Source: Verrucomicrobiaceae bacterium UBA1938 (GTDB lineage Bacteria; Verrucomicrobiota; Verrucomicrobiia; Verrucomicrobiales; Verrucomicrobiaceae). Taken from it: 57,834 nt of DNA. The notes beneath the pieces are model-generated. The model saw only the letters and a program-made list of their open reading frames with translations. It did not search any database and was not told the origin of the DNA. Of the stretch, positions 8,352 to 16,444 are shown piece after piece. Position 1 is the stretch's first letter, and every line of letters begins with the position of its first letter. The DNA is taken from NCBI GenBank assembly GCA_002336895.1, contig DDFC01000003.1, positions 1 through 57,834 on the forward strand, read 5' to 3'. Made by a program: the position numbers and the translations under genes.

Positions 8352-9530
8352 ATGCGCGTTCTTCACGTCATGCCTTCGATGGACCCGGCTTTCGGTGGGC
8401 CTGTGGCGGCTATTCATGTGATGGCGCGTGGGTTGCAGGAAGCTGGTGTTGATGTGGATATTGTGACGGTGCACCCTCAGGCTCGTTCAAAAAACAGCAT
8501 GAGAGAATCGCGAGCCGGGCTGCACTGGTGGTCGTTTCCAGTGCAACTTCCTGGCTATGGTGTATCAATGTCTTTGATGCGATGGCTGCGAGATCATGTG
8601 TGTGAATACGATCTGGTTCACGTCCACGGGGTTTTTAGCTTCTCCAGTCTTGTCGCCCAGCGTGAGGCGCATAGAGCTGATGTGCCGTATGTGGTGCGGC
8701 CTTTCGGGGTCCTCAATCGCTGGGGAATGGAGCGGCGCAAGGCTTGGCTGAAGCGCCTGATCTTCAAGTGGCTGGAAAAGCCGCTGATGGATCATGCGCA
8801 GGCTCTGCACTTCACCAGCGAGGAAGAGGCGATGGATGTGGCCCGCCTGAAGATCAAGGCGCCAGGGCATGTGATCCCCCTGGGGCTAGATCTGTCTCCC
8901 TATGAGCAGCTTCCTCCTGCGAGCCTGTTTGAGTCCCGCTTTCCAGACTTCATCGCAGACAAAACGATTCTCTTCCTGTCTAGGATCGATGTGAAAAAGG
9001 GGCTGGATTTGCTGCTGCCAGCTTTCAAGAAAGTGCTTTCCATAATAAGCGGAGTGAAGCTCATCATCGCGGGGGATGGAGACCCGAGCCTGCTGGCAGA
9101 TCTCAAGCTGGAAGCTGAGCAGCTAGGGATTTTCGACAGCATCTTGTGGACTGGGTTTATATCCGGTGATGTGCGCCTCGCTGCGATGGCGAAAGCCACG
9201 ATTTTTTGCCTGCCCTCGCGTTCGGAAAACTTCGGCATGGCCTTGCTGGAGGCCATGGCCTCGGGGCTGCCCTGTGTATCCACCGATCAGGTGGCCCTTA
9301 GTGTTGAGGCAGCCCGGGAGGATGCTGTGTGCATGACCTCTGTGGATATGGGGCCGGTGGCTGCTTCTCTGATCTCTCTGCTGCAGGATGAGCAGCGGCG
9401 CAGAGAGTTGGCCTCCAGGGCTCGGGAGTATGCGGCAAAGCATCATTCCATGGCGGCTGTGGCAGGTCGCTTGAAAACATTTTATGAACAGCTTTGTAGT
9501 TCCCGACGAAGCATTAATTCTCATTGCTGA
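8352..9530 (+). CDS. Family 4 glycosyltransferase
   Basis: A 392-residue GT-B glycosyltransferase. The start is the ATG at 8352 (MRVLHVMPSMDPAFGGP), which gives the standard N-terminal strand and the glycine-rich donor loop; an in-frame upstream extension runs inside asnB and is spurious. The second Rossmann domain has FLSRIDVKKGLDLL, and the E-x7-E donor site lies in SRSENFGMALLEAMASG (about 289-305). It lies 7 bp after asnB in the same direction, so it is co-transcribed with the polysaccharide genes. It probably transfers a nucleotide-activated sugar to the growing lipid-linked unit at the cytoplasmic membrane; specificity is not readable. Confidence 0.87.
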   Translation: MRVLHVMPSMDPAFGGPVAAIHVMARGLQEAGVDVDIVTVHPQARSKNSMRESRAGLHWWSFPVQLPGYGVSMSLMRWLRDHVCEYDLVHVHGVFSFSSLVAQREAHRADVPYVVRPFGVLNRWGMERRKAWLKRLIFKWLEKPLMDHAQALHFTSEEEAMDVARLKIKAPGHVIPLGLDLSPYEQLPPASLFESRFPDFIADKTILFLSRIDVKKGLDLLLPAFKKVLSIISGVKLIIAGDGDPSLLADLKLEAEQLGIFDSILWTGFISGDVRLAAMAKATIFCLPSRSENFGMALLEAMASGLPCVSTDQVALSVEAAREDAVCMTSVDMGPVAASLISLLQDEQRRRELASRAREYAAKHHSMAAVAGRLKTFYEQLCSSRRSINSHC

Positions 9531-9550
9531 TGGAAGGCAAAACGACATGC

Positions 9551-10558
9551 ATGAAAAAAGCGCTTATCACTGGTATCACCGGGCAAGATGGCTCGTATCT
9601 GGCAGAGCTGCTGCTGGGCAAGGGGTATGAGGTGCATGGTGTGATTCGCCGTTCATCCAGCTTCAACACCGGGCGCATAGACCACATCTACCAAGATCCA
9701 CATGCGGATGGTGTACGGATGAAGCTTCATTACGGCGATCTGGCCGATGCCGTGCAGATGGTGAAACTGCTCTATGAACTGCAGCCGGATGAAATCTACA
9801 ATCTGGGGGCGCAGTCGCATGTGAAGGTCTCGTTCGACATTCCTGAGTACACCGGAGATGTGGATGGGGTGGGCACGCTGCGAATTCTGGAGGCCATCCG
9901 CGAGACTGGTCTGATGAAAAAGACACGCTTCTACCAGGCGTCATCTTCGGAGATGTTTGGCAAGGTGCAGGAAGTGCCGCAGACGGAGAAGACGCCGTTC
10001 TGGCCCAGATCGCCCTATGGCTGCGCCAAGGTCTTCGCTTACTGGCTGACGGTGAACTATCGTGAAAGCTACGGCCTGCATGCCTCCAACGGGATTCTTT
10101 TCAATCACGAATCTCCCCGCCGTGGCGAGACATTCGTCACGCGCAAAATCACTCGTGCCGCCGCACGCATCAAGTTGGGGCTGCAGGACAGGCTTTATCT
10201 CGGCAACCTTGACGCTAAACGCGACTGGGGCTTTGCCGGTGAATACGTGGAGATGATGTGGCTGATGCTGCAGCAGGACCAGCCGGATGATTACGTTGTG
10301 GCCACGAATGAAACTCACAGTGTGCGCGAATTCTGCCAGGAGGCGTTCGGGCTGCTTGGTCTCGACTGGGAGCAGTACGTGGTGCACGATTCCCGATACG
10401 AGCGGCCCGCCGAGGTGGATCTGCTGATTGGGGATCCAGCCAAGGCGCGCAGGCAGCTCACCTGGGAGCCCAAGGTGCGCTTTAAGGATTTGGTGAAAAT
10501 AATGGTGGATGCCGATCTCAAGCTGGCTGAACACGAAGCCAAAGTGAAGAGTCTCTGA
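9551..10558 (+). CDS. gmd: GDP-mannose 4,6-dehydratase
   Basis: A 335-residue SDR-fold enzyme that converts GDP-D-mannose to GDP-4-keto-6-deoxy-D-mannose, the first step to GDP-L-fucose. The NADP-binding motif is GITGQDGSYLAELL, and RRSSSFNTGRI matches the family's cofactor and dimer loop. The active site shows SSSEMFG and the YGCAK Tyr-x3-Lys pair, followed by FNHESPRRGETFVTRKITRA, which is nearly diagnostic for Gmd. I chose the ATG at 9551, preceded by GGAAGG 13 bp upstream; alternative in-frame starts exist at 9524 and 9530. It is followed after 3 bp by the enzyme for the next two steps. Confidence 0.96.
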   Translation: MKKALITGITGQDGSYLAELLLGKGYEVHGVIRRSSSFNTGRIDHIYQDPHADGVRMKLHYGDLADAVQMVKLLYELQPDEIYNLGAQSHVKVSFDIPEYTGDVDGVGTLRILEAIRETGLMKKTRFYQASSSEMFGKVQEVPQTEKTPFWPRSPYGCAKVFAYWLTVNYRESYGLHASNGILFNHESPRRGETFVTRKITRAAARIKLGLQDRLYLGNLDAKRDWGFAGEYVEMMWLMLQQDQPDDYVVATNETHSVREFCQEAFGLLGLDWEQYVVHDSRYERPAEVDLLIGDPAKARRQLTWEPKVRFKDLVKIMVDADLKLAEHEAKVKSL

Positions 10559-10561
10559 AGC

Positions 10562-11500
10562 ATGATGAAGCTGTTTATTTCCGGGCACAAAGGCATGGTG
10601 GGGAGCGCGCTGGTGAGGCGTTTCCAGAAAATCTTTGGCGTGACGATTGTCACGCGCACACGGAAGGAGCTGGATCTGGCGGATCAAGCGGCGGTGGCTG
10701 CCTTTTACGCCACGGAAAAGCCGGATGCCGCCATCATCGCCGCCGGCAAAGTGGGAGGCATTCATGCCAACAGCACCTATCCAGCCGAGTTTATCTATGA
10801 GAACCTCGCCATTGCCAGCCACTGCATTCACAGTGCCTGGACTTCGGGTGTGAAGCGGTTGCTGTTTCTGGGAAGCTCCTGCATTTACCCCAAGCTGGCA
10901 CCGCAGCCCATCACTGAGGACAGCCTGCTCTCTTCGGCTCTGGAGCCGACTAATGAAGCCTACGCCATCGCCAAGATTGCAGGGGTCAAAATGGCCGAGT
11001 ATTACCGCAAGCAGTACGGGGTGATCTATCACTCGGCCATGCCCACCAACCTTTTTGGTCCAGGAGACAACTATCATCCGCAGAATTCGCATGTGATGCC
11101 CGCGCTGATCCGGCGCTTTCATGAAGCCAAGGAGGCGCGCAAAAGCGAGGTGCCTGCCTGGGGCACGGGCAGCCCTAGACGTGAGTTTCTTCACGTGGAC
11201 GATCTGGCAGATGCCTGCGCTTTTTTGTTTCAGCTGCCGGACCCGCCTGATCTTGTAAATGTCGGGTTTGGCTCTGACATCACCATTCGCGAACTGGTGG
11301 AGCTGGTGGCGGAAACGGTGGGCTATGAAGGAAAGATCGTCTGGGACGAATCGAAGCCGGATGGCACGCCGCGTAAACTGCTGGACACCTCGCGCATCAA
11401 TCAGCTCGGCTGGACGCCGCGTATTCCGCTTCGGGAAGGGCTTGCACAGACCTATCGGGCATTCTTGGATGAACTTAGTTCCAATCGTCTGCGCAGCTAG
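10562..11500 (+). CDS. fcl: GDP-L-fucose synthase
   Basis: A 312-residue bifunctional 3,5-epimerase/4-reductase that turns the Gmd product into GDP-L-fucose. The N-terminal ISGHKGMVGSALVRR is the NADP-binding loop. FLGSSCIYPK carries the catalytic Ser (and Cys), and YAIAKIAGVKM has the Tyr-x3-Lys pair. NLFGPGDNYHPQNSHVMPAL is a strongly conserved Fcl stretch. With gmd immediately upstream, the locus can make GDP-L-fucose from GDP-mannose, so fucose or a derivative is probably a component of the polymer. The ATG at 10562 is followed directly by a second ATG; either may be used. Confidence 0.96.
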   Translation: MMKLFISGHKGMVGSALVRRFQKIFGVTIVTRTRKELDLADQAAVAAFYATEKPDAAIIAAGKVGGIHANSTYPAEFIYENLAIASHCIHSAWTSGVKRLLFLGSSCIYPKLAPQPITEDSLLSSALEPTNEAYAIAKIAGVKMAEYYRKQYGVIYHSAMPTNLFGPGDNYHPQNSHVMPALIRRFHEAKEARKSEVPAWGTGSPRREFLHVDDLADACAFLFQLPDPPDLVNVGFGSDITIRELVELVAETVGYEGKIVWDESKPDGTPRKLLDTSRINQLGWTPRIPLREGLAQTYRAFLDELSSNRLRS

Positions 11501-11503
11501 ATC

Positions 11504-12724
11504 ATGAAAATTCTTCTGCTCAATCAGTGCTTCCATCCGGACCACGTGGCCACGGCGCAGCATCTCACAGATCTGGCGCATGAGTTGGTCAAGGCGGGGC
11601 ATCAGGTCACAGTAGTGGCTTCGTCGCGTGGGTATGACAATCCGGACATCCGCTATCCTGTGCGTGAGACGTGGCAGGGCATCGACATCCGCCGCATCTG
11701 GACGCCGGGTCTGGGCAAGCGGGCCAAATGGCGGCGATTTGTGGATTTTGCCGTCTTTTGGGGCAATGCGAAGCGTATTCTGTTCTTCCTGCCTCGGCAG
11801 GACGTCACTGTGTGCCTGACCTCTCCGCCGCTCATCTCCACGCTCGGTACTGTTGTGGCCCGGCTCAAAGGTGGGGCTGTGGTGCCCTGGGTCATGGACC
11901 TGAACCCTGATGAAGCCGTGGCCGCAGGCTGGCTGAAGGCCGGGGGCTTCGTGGAGCGCACGCTCACGTTCATCCAAAACTGGAGCTTCCGACGCGCCTC
12001 CCGCATTATTGCTCTGGATCGCTTCATGGCTGACCGGCTACGAGCCAAGGGCGTTCGATCGGAGGTGATTCATACGGATGCGCCGTGGTCGCATGATCAG
12101 GCCATTCAGTATGATGTAGCCGCGCGGGATGCCTTTCGTGCGGAGCATGGACTCACTGGCAAATTCGTGATCATGTATTCCGGCAATCATAGTCCATGCC
12201 ATCCGCTGGATGCCGTGCTTTCAGCTGCGGATCAGCTCAAGGGAGAGGAAAAGCTGCACTTCCTGTTCGTAGGCGGCGGCAGTGAGTTCAAGAAAGTGCA
12301 GGCGTTTGCCAGGGACAAGGTGCTGCAAAACATCACCTGTCTGCCGTATCAGCCGATGGAAAAGCTCTCGGGCTCGCTTTCCTCGGCGGATTTGCACTTG
12401 GTGGTGATGGGGGATCCCTTTGTGGGCATCGTACACCCCTGCAAGATCTACAACATCCTCACGCTAGGTATTCCGTTCCTCTTCATTGGCCCGGATCAAA
12501 GCCATGGTGCGGATCTGGCGCGGCGGCTGGGCAATCCTGCGCACGGCCGTGTGGCGCGGAATGGGGATGTGCCGGGCATTGTGCGGCAGATCCAGGAGGC
12601 GATGGAGCGGGGCACGCAGCCAGTGTATGAGGCGGCCAGGGCGCTCGGCGCGGAGTTTTCCCATTCGGTGCTCTGCCCGCGGTTGGTGCAGGTCATTGAG
12701 CAGGCGGCTGCAGCACGCGCTTGA
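11504..12724 (+). CDS. Family 4 glycosyltransferase, WbuB-like
   Basis: A 406-residue GT-B enzyme resembling the WbuB/colanic-acid GT4 branch. It starts MKILLLNQCFHPDHVATAQHL, has the DLNPDEAV stretch typical of that group, and reads SGNHSPCHPLDAVL in the second domain. WbuB itself is an L-fucosamine transferase. With Gmd and Fcl immediately upstream, a fucosyl-type donor is plausible here but not proven. Four bases separate it from fcl. It is the last gene of the plus-strand polysaccharide run, and its 3' end overlaps the oppositely oriented hydrolase gene by 32 bp. Confidence 0.85.
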   Translation: MKILLLNQCFHPDHVATAQHLTDLAHELVKAGHQVTVVASSRGYDNPDIRYPVRETWQGIDIRRIWTPGLGKRAKWRRFVDFAVFWGNAKRILFFLPRQDVTVCLTSPPLISTLGTVVARLKGGAVVPWVMDLNPDEAVAAGWLKAGGFVERTLTFIQNWSFRRASRIIALDRFMADRLRAKGVRSEVIHTDAPWSHDQAIQYDVAARDAFRAEHGLTGKFVIMYSGNHSPCHPLDAVLSAADQLKGEEKLHFLFVGGGSEFKKVQAFARDKVLQNITCLPYQPMEKLSGSLSSADLHLVVMGDPFVGIVHPCKIYNILTLGIPFLFIGPDQSHGADLARRLGNPAHGRVARNGDVPGIVRQIQEAMERGTQPVYEAARALGAEFSHSVLCPRLVQVIEQAAAARA

Positions 12725-13784
12725 TCAGCTCGTAGCTCGCATAGCGTTCGGTGTCGGGGAAGTCGTGGTCGGAATCGGGGTGCACCACCTGCAGGTGCGA
12801 CTCGGCTCTGTGGAGCTTGAACAATGGCAGAGCTGCGCCCGCGATCCGGTCCACACTTTGCCAGTGGAAATTGGCATCCCGCAGCGGCGCATTCACAAAG
12901 ACGTGTCTCGGGGCCAGGCAGGCGATGAGTTCGTAGTGGTCCCAGGGGCAGTCCTGCGGATGGCCAAGATAGTCTGCCATCCTCATCATGTAGCGCTTCT
13001 GCACGTAGCCCTTGATGTTGCCGCCATAGTAGTCCAGCAGCGAGTCAAAGCCGCAGCTGGAGACGATGACCTGAATGCGGTCGTCAAAAACGGCGGTGAA
13101 GATGGAATTGTGCCCGCCCAGTGAGTGGCCGATGGCTGCATAGCCGTGGCTGTGATCGACGAAGGGCTGGGAGTCCAGGTAGTCCAGGCCGCGCATGTTG
13201 TCCCAGATGGCCTTCATGGTGCCGCTGGGCATGTGCAGTGCTTTAAGGTCGGGCTGGTAATCCGCCAGCAGGGGATAGCTGGGGGAGAGCGTCACAAAGC
13301 CTCGCTCCGCCAGCTCCTGGGCATACTGCCGGTGCGCTTTGCCGCCCAGGCCCACCACCACTTTGAAGCCGATCTTGTTTTCCGTGGGGTGCAGGCAGAG
13401 TACGGCCGGCATCTTCTTTCCGGCCAGAGCGGTCTTGGGGATGCACAGATAGGCTGGCACCCTGCCGTCCGGCTGGGAGGTGTAGGTGATCAGTCGCCGC
13501 ACATAGCTGCCGCAGTCGGTTTCCTCCAGCGTCTGAACATCGAGCGGACAGCGCATCTCTGGGCCGGGCAGGGGGCCAATGACCTGTAGGAAGCCTGCTA
13601 GCGCCTCTTTGCGGCGGGCTTCCCACTCAGCCGCGTCGTGGGCTGTCTTGACCGTGCCGTCCTTGGCATGGTATTCGAGCAGGTTTGTGCGGCTTAGCCC
13701 TCGAATCGGCGGAATATCCTGGGCTGAAGAGGGGAGCCAGGGCAGGGCAAGGAGGGCAAACAAAACGCGGCGCATGGGAGCCAT
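12693..13784 (-). CDS. Secreted alpha/beta hydrolase (acetyl-xylan esterase / dienelactone hydrolase-like)
   Basis: A 363-residue protein starting at the ATG at 13784; the next in-frame ATG at 13775 is also possible. A signal peptide is evident (RRVLFALLALPWLPSSA) with predicted cleavage near AQD. The alpha/beta-hydrolase core has the oxyanion-side segment VLCLHPTENKIGF, and the nucleophile elbow GHSLGG (219-224, Ser221). A late His in HPDSDHDFPD probably completes the triad. Proteins of this kind are common exported esterases in the Planctomycetes-Verrucomicrobia group and often act on carbohydrate esters; the substrate is unknown. The last 32 bp overlap the 3' end of the convergent glycosyltransferase gene. 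Confidence 0.82.
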   Translation of the reverse strand: MAPMRRVLFALLALPWLPSSAQDIPPIRGLSRTNLLEYHAKDGTVKTAHDAAEWEARRKEALAGFLQVIGPLPGPEMRCPLDVQTLEETDCGSYVRRLITYTSQPDGRVPAYLCIPKTALAGKKMPAVLCLHPTENKIGFKVVVGLGGKAHRQYAQELAERGFVTLSPSYPLLADYQPDLKALHMPSGTMKAIWDNMRGLDYLDSQPFVDHSHGYAAIGHSLGGHNSIFTAVFDDRIQVIVSSCGFDSLLDYYGGNIKGYVQKRYMMRMADYLGHPQDCPWDHYELIACLAPRHVFVNAPLRDANFHWQSVDRIAGAALPLFKLHRAESHLQVVHPDSDHDFPDTERYASYELIKRVLQPPAQ

Positions 13785-13827
13785 ACGCCGCGTATGAGAG
13801 ATTCTTTGGCGCACTTTGGCTGCGGCG

Positions 13828-14538
13828 TCATTCGTCCCGGCGGTTGTTGCCCAGCAGGAGCATCACATAGTAGAGAAAGGTGCCCAGGGCGCTGATAAAA
13901 GCGGCCACGTATGTCAGCGCTGCAGCGTCCAGCACGCGGCTCATGGCCGCGGTTTCTTCTCCTGGCGCCACGGCTCTCGTGCTCGCAAGCACGCGCTTGG
14001 CACGCGCTGTGGCGTCAAACTCCACTGGCAGCGTGATGAGCTGAAACAGCATCACTATGCCAAAGCAGAGGGCGAGCACCGGCAGGGCGATTCGTGGGGC
14101 GAAGTAGATCAGGCCAAAGCCGACAAACGGAATGATCTGACCTGCGATGGAGGTGATACCCACAGCCGCCATGCGCCACTGCAGCGGCGCGTATAGCTGC
14201 TGGTGCTGGATGGCGTGTCCGCATTCATGCGCTGCCACGCCCAGAGCCGCCACGTTGGTGCCGTAGTAGTTCTCCTCGCTCAGCATCAGTCGCTTGTTTG
14301 CCGGGTCGTAGTGGTCGCTTAGCTGGCCGCCGATGGGGTGGATGGATACGTCACGGATGCCGTTCAGATCCAGAATACGCTGCGCGATCTCGGCCCCGCT
14401 CAATCCTGAGCGTGCCGGTACCTGCGAGTAGCGAGCATACGCGCTTTTCACACGCCAGGAGGCGTAAACGGACAGGGCAATCGTGCCCAGTGTGATGAGA
14501 AGGTAGAGAGGATCAAAGTGGATGCCGGGGGTGTACAT
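13828..14538 (-). CDS. YugP-type neutral zinc metallopeptidase (membrane-bound)
   Basis: A 236-residue protein from the ATG at 14538 (MYTPGIHFDPLYLLI); a longer frame upstream has no coding character. It has an N-terminal membrane helix (about 10-30), then the zinc site AAHECGHAIQHQ with HECGH at 104-108, and further hydrophobic helices in the C-terminal half. Length and layout match the YugP/Zn_peptidase_2 family of roughly 225-235 residues. Its role is not well defined, although membrane-protein quality control is often assumed. It lies 43 bp upstream of the secreted hydrolase on the same strand, so the two may be co-transcribed. Confidence 0.85.
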   Translation of the reverse strand: MYTPGIHFDPLYLLITLGTIALSVYASWRVKSAYARYSQVPARSGLSGAEIAQRILDLNGIRDVSIHPIGGQLSDHYDPANKRLMLSEENYYGTNVAALGVAAHECGHAIQHQQLYAPLQWRMAAVGITSIAGQIIPFVGFGLIYFAPRIALPVLALCFGIVMLFQLITLPVEFDATARAKRVLASTRAVAPGEETAAMSRVLDAAALTYVAAFISALGTFLYYVMLLLGNNRRDE

Positions 14539-14687
14539 GGCGAGATGAAATGTGGGTTTGCCTATGGATACGCGGCAGGAACCGTCTTGGGAAGTGTCTG
14601 GGCATTGCAAAACTGCGCGTAGTTTGTCACACAAAATCCCGTGTTGCGTCCCCGTCAGGCTGCGATTGAGTCAGGCGAACATCATTC

Positions 14688-15425
14688 ATGGAAACCACAT
14701 CTCCTACATCCGCCCCAGCTGCCTCTGAGTCTATTCTGTGCAGTATTACCACCTGGTACTACCGCCGCATGGGCATGCTGGCGGGGTTATGCCTCGTCTT
14801 TGGGCTCGTTTTCCTCCATGATGGTGTCTGGGGGTATCCCAAGGTGGTGGAGATTGCGAAAAAGAAGGAGTGGTTTTTGAAGGAGTTTCTGCCGTCTTTC
14901 GATGCCGCCAAGCGGGAGGGGCGGATGGAGCAGTGGCTGGCGGACACCAAGGCCAAAGGGCTGCCCACCGGGGTGGATGGCGACTCCCCACGCTGGAAAA
15001 GCTATGCCGCCAAGAACGGCTGGGATGAAGAGCCGAAGCACTACACCGACCACGAGATCGCCGAGCAGTTCTACTTTGCCTACGGCTGCTTTGCGGCCGC
15101 TGGCATTGCCTGCATTCTTATCCTGTTGAACCGTGGCAAAGTCCTTCGCGGAGAGACCGACCACTGGGTGACGCCCGAAGGCGTGCAGATCGCCTACAAG
15201 GATGTCTTCCGAGTGGACAAGCGCAAATGGGAGCACAAAGGCCTGGCCTATGCATGGTACCGCACACCGGCCGGTGCCGAGAAGCGTGCGGTCATTGACG
15301 ATCTGAAGTTTGGCGGTGCTGACCAGATTTTGACCCGAATTCTCGGCCGGTTCAGCGGCGAACTGATCGAAAAAGTGAGCGAACCCGATACTGGTGAAAC
15401 ACAGGCGGCAGGCACCGAAAAATAG
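14688..15425 (+). CDS. Conserved-looking two-TM membrane protein of unknown function
   Basis: A 245-residue protein I do not recognise. Two hydrophobic segments are visible, about 29-48 (MLAGLCLVFGLVFLHDGVWG) and about 130-147 (YGCFAAAGIACILILLNRG). Between them is an acidic/basic region with several Trp, Lys and Asp-rich stretches. The C-terminal part (150-245) is soluble and reads like a small beta-rich domain (DHWVTPEGVQIAYKDVFRVD). It starts 149 bp from the divergent protease gene and ends about 95 bp before acpP. Codon use matches the neighbours. No catalytic motif is seen. Confidence 0.75.
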   Translation: METTSPTSAPAASESILCSITTWYYRRMGMLAGLCLVFGLVFLHDGVWGYPKVVEIAKKKEWFLKEFLPSFDAAKREGRMEQWLADTKAKGLPTGVDGDSPRWKSYAAKNGWDEEPKHYTDHEIAEQFYFAYGCFAAAGIACILILLNRGKVLRGETDHWVTPEGVQIAYKDVFRVDKRKWEHKGLAYAWYRTPAGAEKRAVIDDLKFGGADQILTRILGRFSGELIEKVSEPDTGETQAAGTEK

Positions 15426-15519
15426 CGGTATTTAGCCAAGGTGAAAAAAGGTGGGAATTTCCTCTTGCTAAAACAAACTCAGCCGCTAAAGCTCCGCCCC
15501 ATCCCAACAACCCCCATCT

Positions 15520-15759
15520 ATGGCAGAGAACATCACAGAAAAAGTCAGAGACATCATCGTTGAACAGCTTGGCGTGAATCCCGAGCAGGTCACCTCCGAA
15601 GCCAAGTTCATCGAAGATCTCGGTGCCGACTCCCTCGACACCGTGGAACTGGTGATGGCCTTTGAAGAAGAATTTGGCATCGACGTTCCCGACGAAGAGG
15701 CTGAAAAGCTTCAGTCCGTGGGCGACGTTGTTCGCTACGTCGAAGAAAACGCCGAGTAA
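15520..15759 (+). CDS. acpP: Acyl carrier protein
   Basis: A 79-residue acidic protein, the standard size for fatty-acid acyl carrier protein. The phosphopantetheine attachment site is GADSLD, with Ser38, followed by the classic recognition helix (TVELVMAFEEEFGIDVPDEE). It carries acyl intermediates of fatty-acid and lipid A synthesis in the cytoplasm. It stands alone here, without the usual fabG/fabF neighbours, and is followed at once by a strong intrinsic terminator. Confidence 0.97.
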   Translation: MAENITEKVRDIIVEQLGVNPEQVTSEAKFIEDLGADSLDTVELVMAFEEEFGIDVPDEEAEKLQSVGDVVRYVEENAE

Positions 15760-15784
15760 TATCGGTCCCTCAACCCTTAATCTT

Positions 15785-15817
15785 AAAAGCCAGGCGGTTC
15801 GTCCCCCTGGCTTTTTT
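15785..15817 (+). terminator. Intrinsic terminator after acpP
   Basis: A 10-bp stem (AAAAGCCAGG pairing with CCTGGCTTTT) around a 12-base loop, running into six T residues, starts 25 bp after the acpP stop. This is a textbook rho-independent terminator on the plus strand. Confidence 0.9.
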
Positions 15818-16105
15818 GTTTGGTTTGAGCACGTGCAAAACATGGTTCTGTCAGGGGGGGGCTTGCTACTCGTTGTGCGGCTCTGGAAGGCCTGTGGTGG
15901 AGCGATATGGAAGCCTTGTATGGTTGGCGCGCAAAGCAGCCCTGAAGCGGAGCTGAGGGGGCTTTTGGATTATTTTTACCCTCGATGATGCGAGTGCACG
16001 GAAGAACGTCATTGTATGACGAATAAGAGCAAGGGCTCGCGCTGGACTGGCGGCTTCATCGGGGCGCGCTTGCTCCTTGAGGATTCTTGACCTCAGGTTC
16101 CCTTG
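15818..16105. other. Intergenic, no gene seen
   Basis: About 290 bp between the acpP terminator and the end of ftsB. I see no coding sequence or RNA gene. It has a run of eight G residues (15854-15861) followed by CTTGC, and a weak 7-bp stem near 16077-16098 without a T-tract. Confidence 0.6.
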
Positions 16106-16429
16106 TTAAAACCTCAGCACATACTCGCCTTCCTTCTGCAGGTGCAGGCGGTCACGGGCGGCCATTTCGAGGTAGGCGTTGTCGCTTTTGATCCACTCCA
16201 TTCGGCGCAGGAGTTTGTCGCGCTGGGCCTGCAGGTCATCCCGCTGCCCCTTGAGCTGTTCCAGCTTTGTCCTCATGGCTGTCTGGGTGTCGATCGGGTT
16301 GTCGCACAGGACATACACGACGGGGACGACCAGAAGCAGCAGGGTGAAGCGGCCGATCTTGAGAAATGCGCGCACCCAGTGTTCCCAGCCACGCTGGGGT
16401 TCAGATACGCGCACTTCTCGGTAGTTCAT
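16106..16429 (-). CDS. ftsB: Septum formation initiator (FtsB/DivIC family)
   Basis: A 107-residue single-pass membrane protein: a short cytoplasmic N-terminus, one TM helix around 27-44 (FTLLLLVVPVVYVLC), then a coiled coil at about 50-82 (KLEQLKGQRDDLQAQRDKL) and a short C-terminal tail with ARDRLHLQKEGEYV. This is the size and layout of FtsB/DivIC, which joins FtsL and FtsQ in the division complex. It lies 15 bp downstream of eno, an eno-ftsB arrangement found in many bacteria, which strengthens the call. Confidence 0.9.
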   Translation of the reverse strand: MNYREVRVSEPQRGWEHWVRAFLKIGRFTLLLLVVPVVYVLCDNPIDTQTAMRTKLEQLKGQRDDLQAQRDKLLRRMEWIKSDNAYLEMAARDRLHLQKEGEYVLRF

Positions 16430-16444
16430 AGATCGGGTCTGTGA

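Noticed and set aside
9941..11977. 678-codon open frame on the minus strand across gmd, fcl and the WbuB-like gene
   Set aside because: It is antisense to three genes with complete catalytic motifs and is rich in His/Arg without any family signature; a by-product of GC-rich codon usage.
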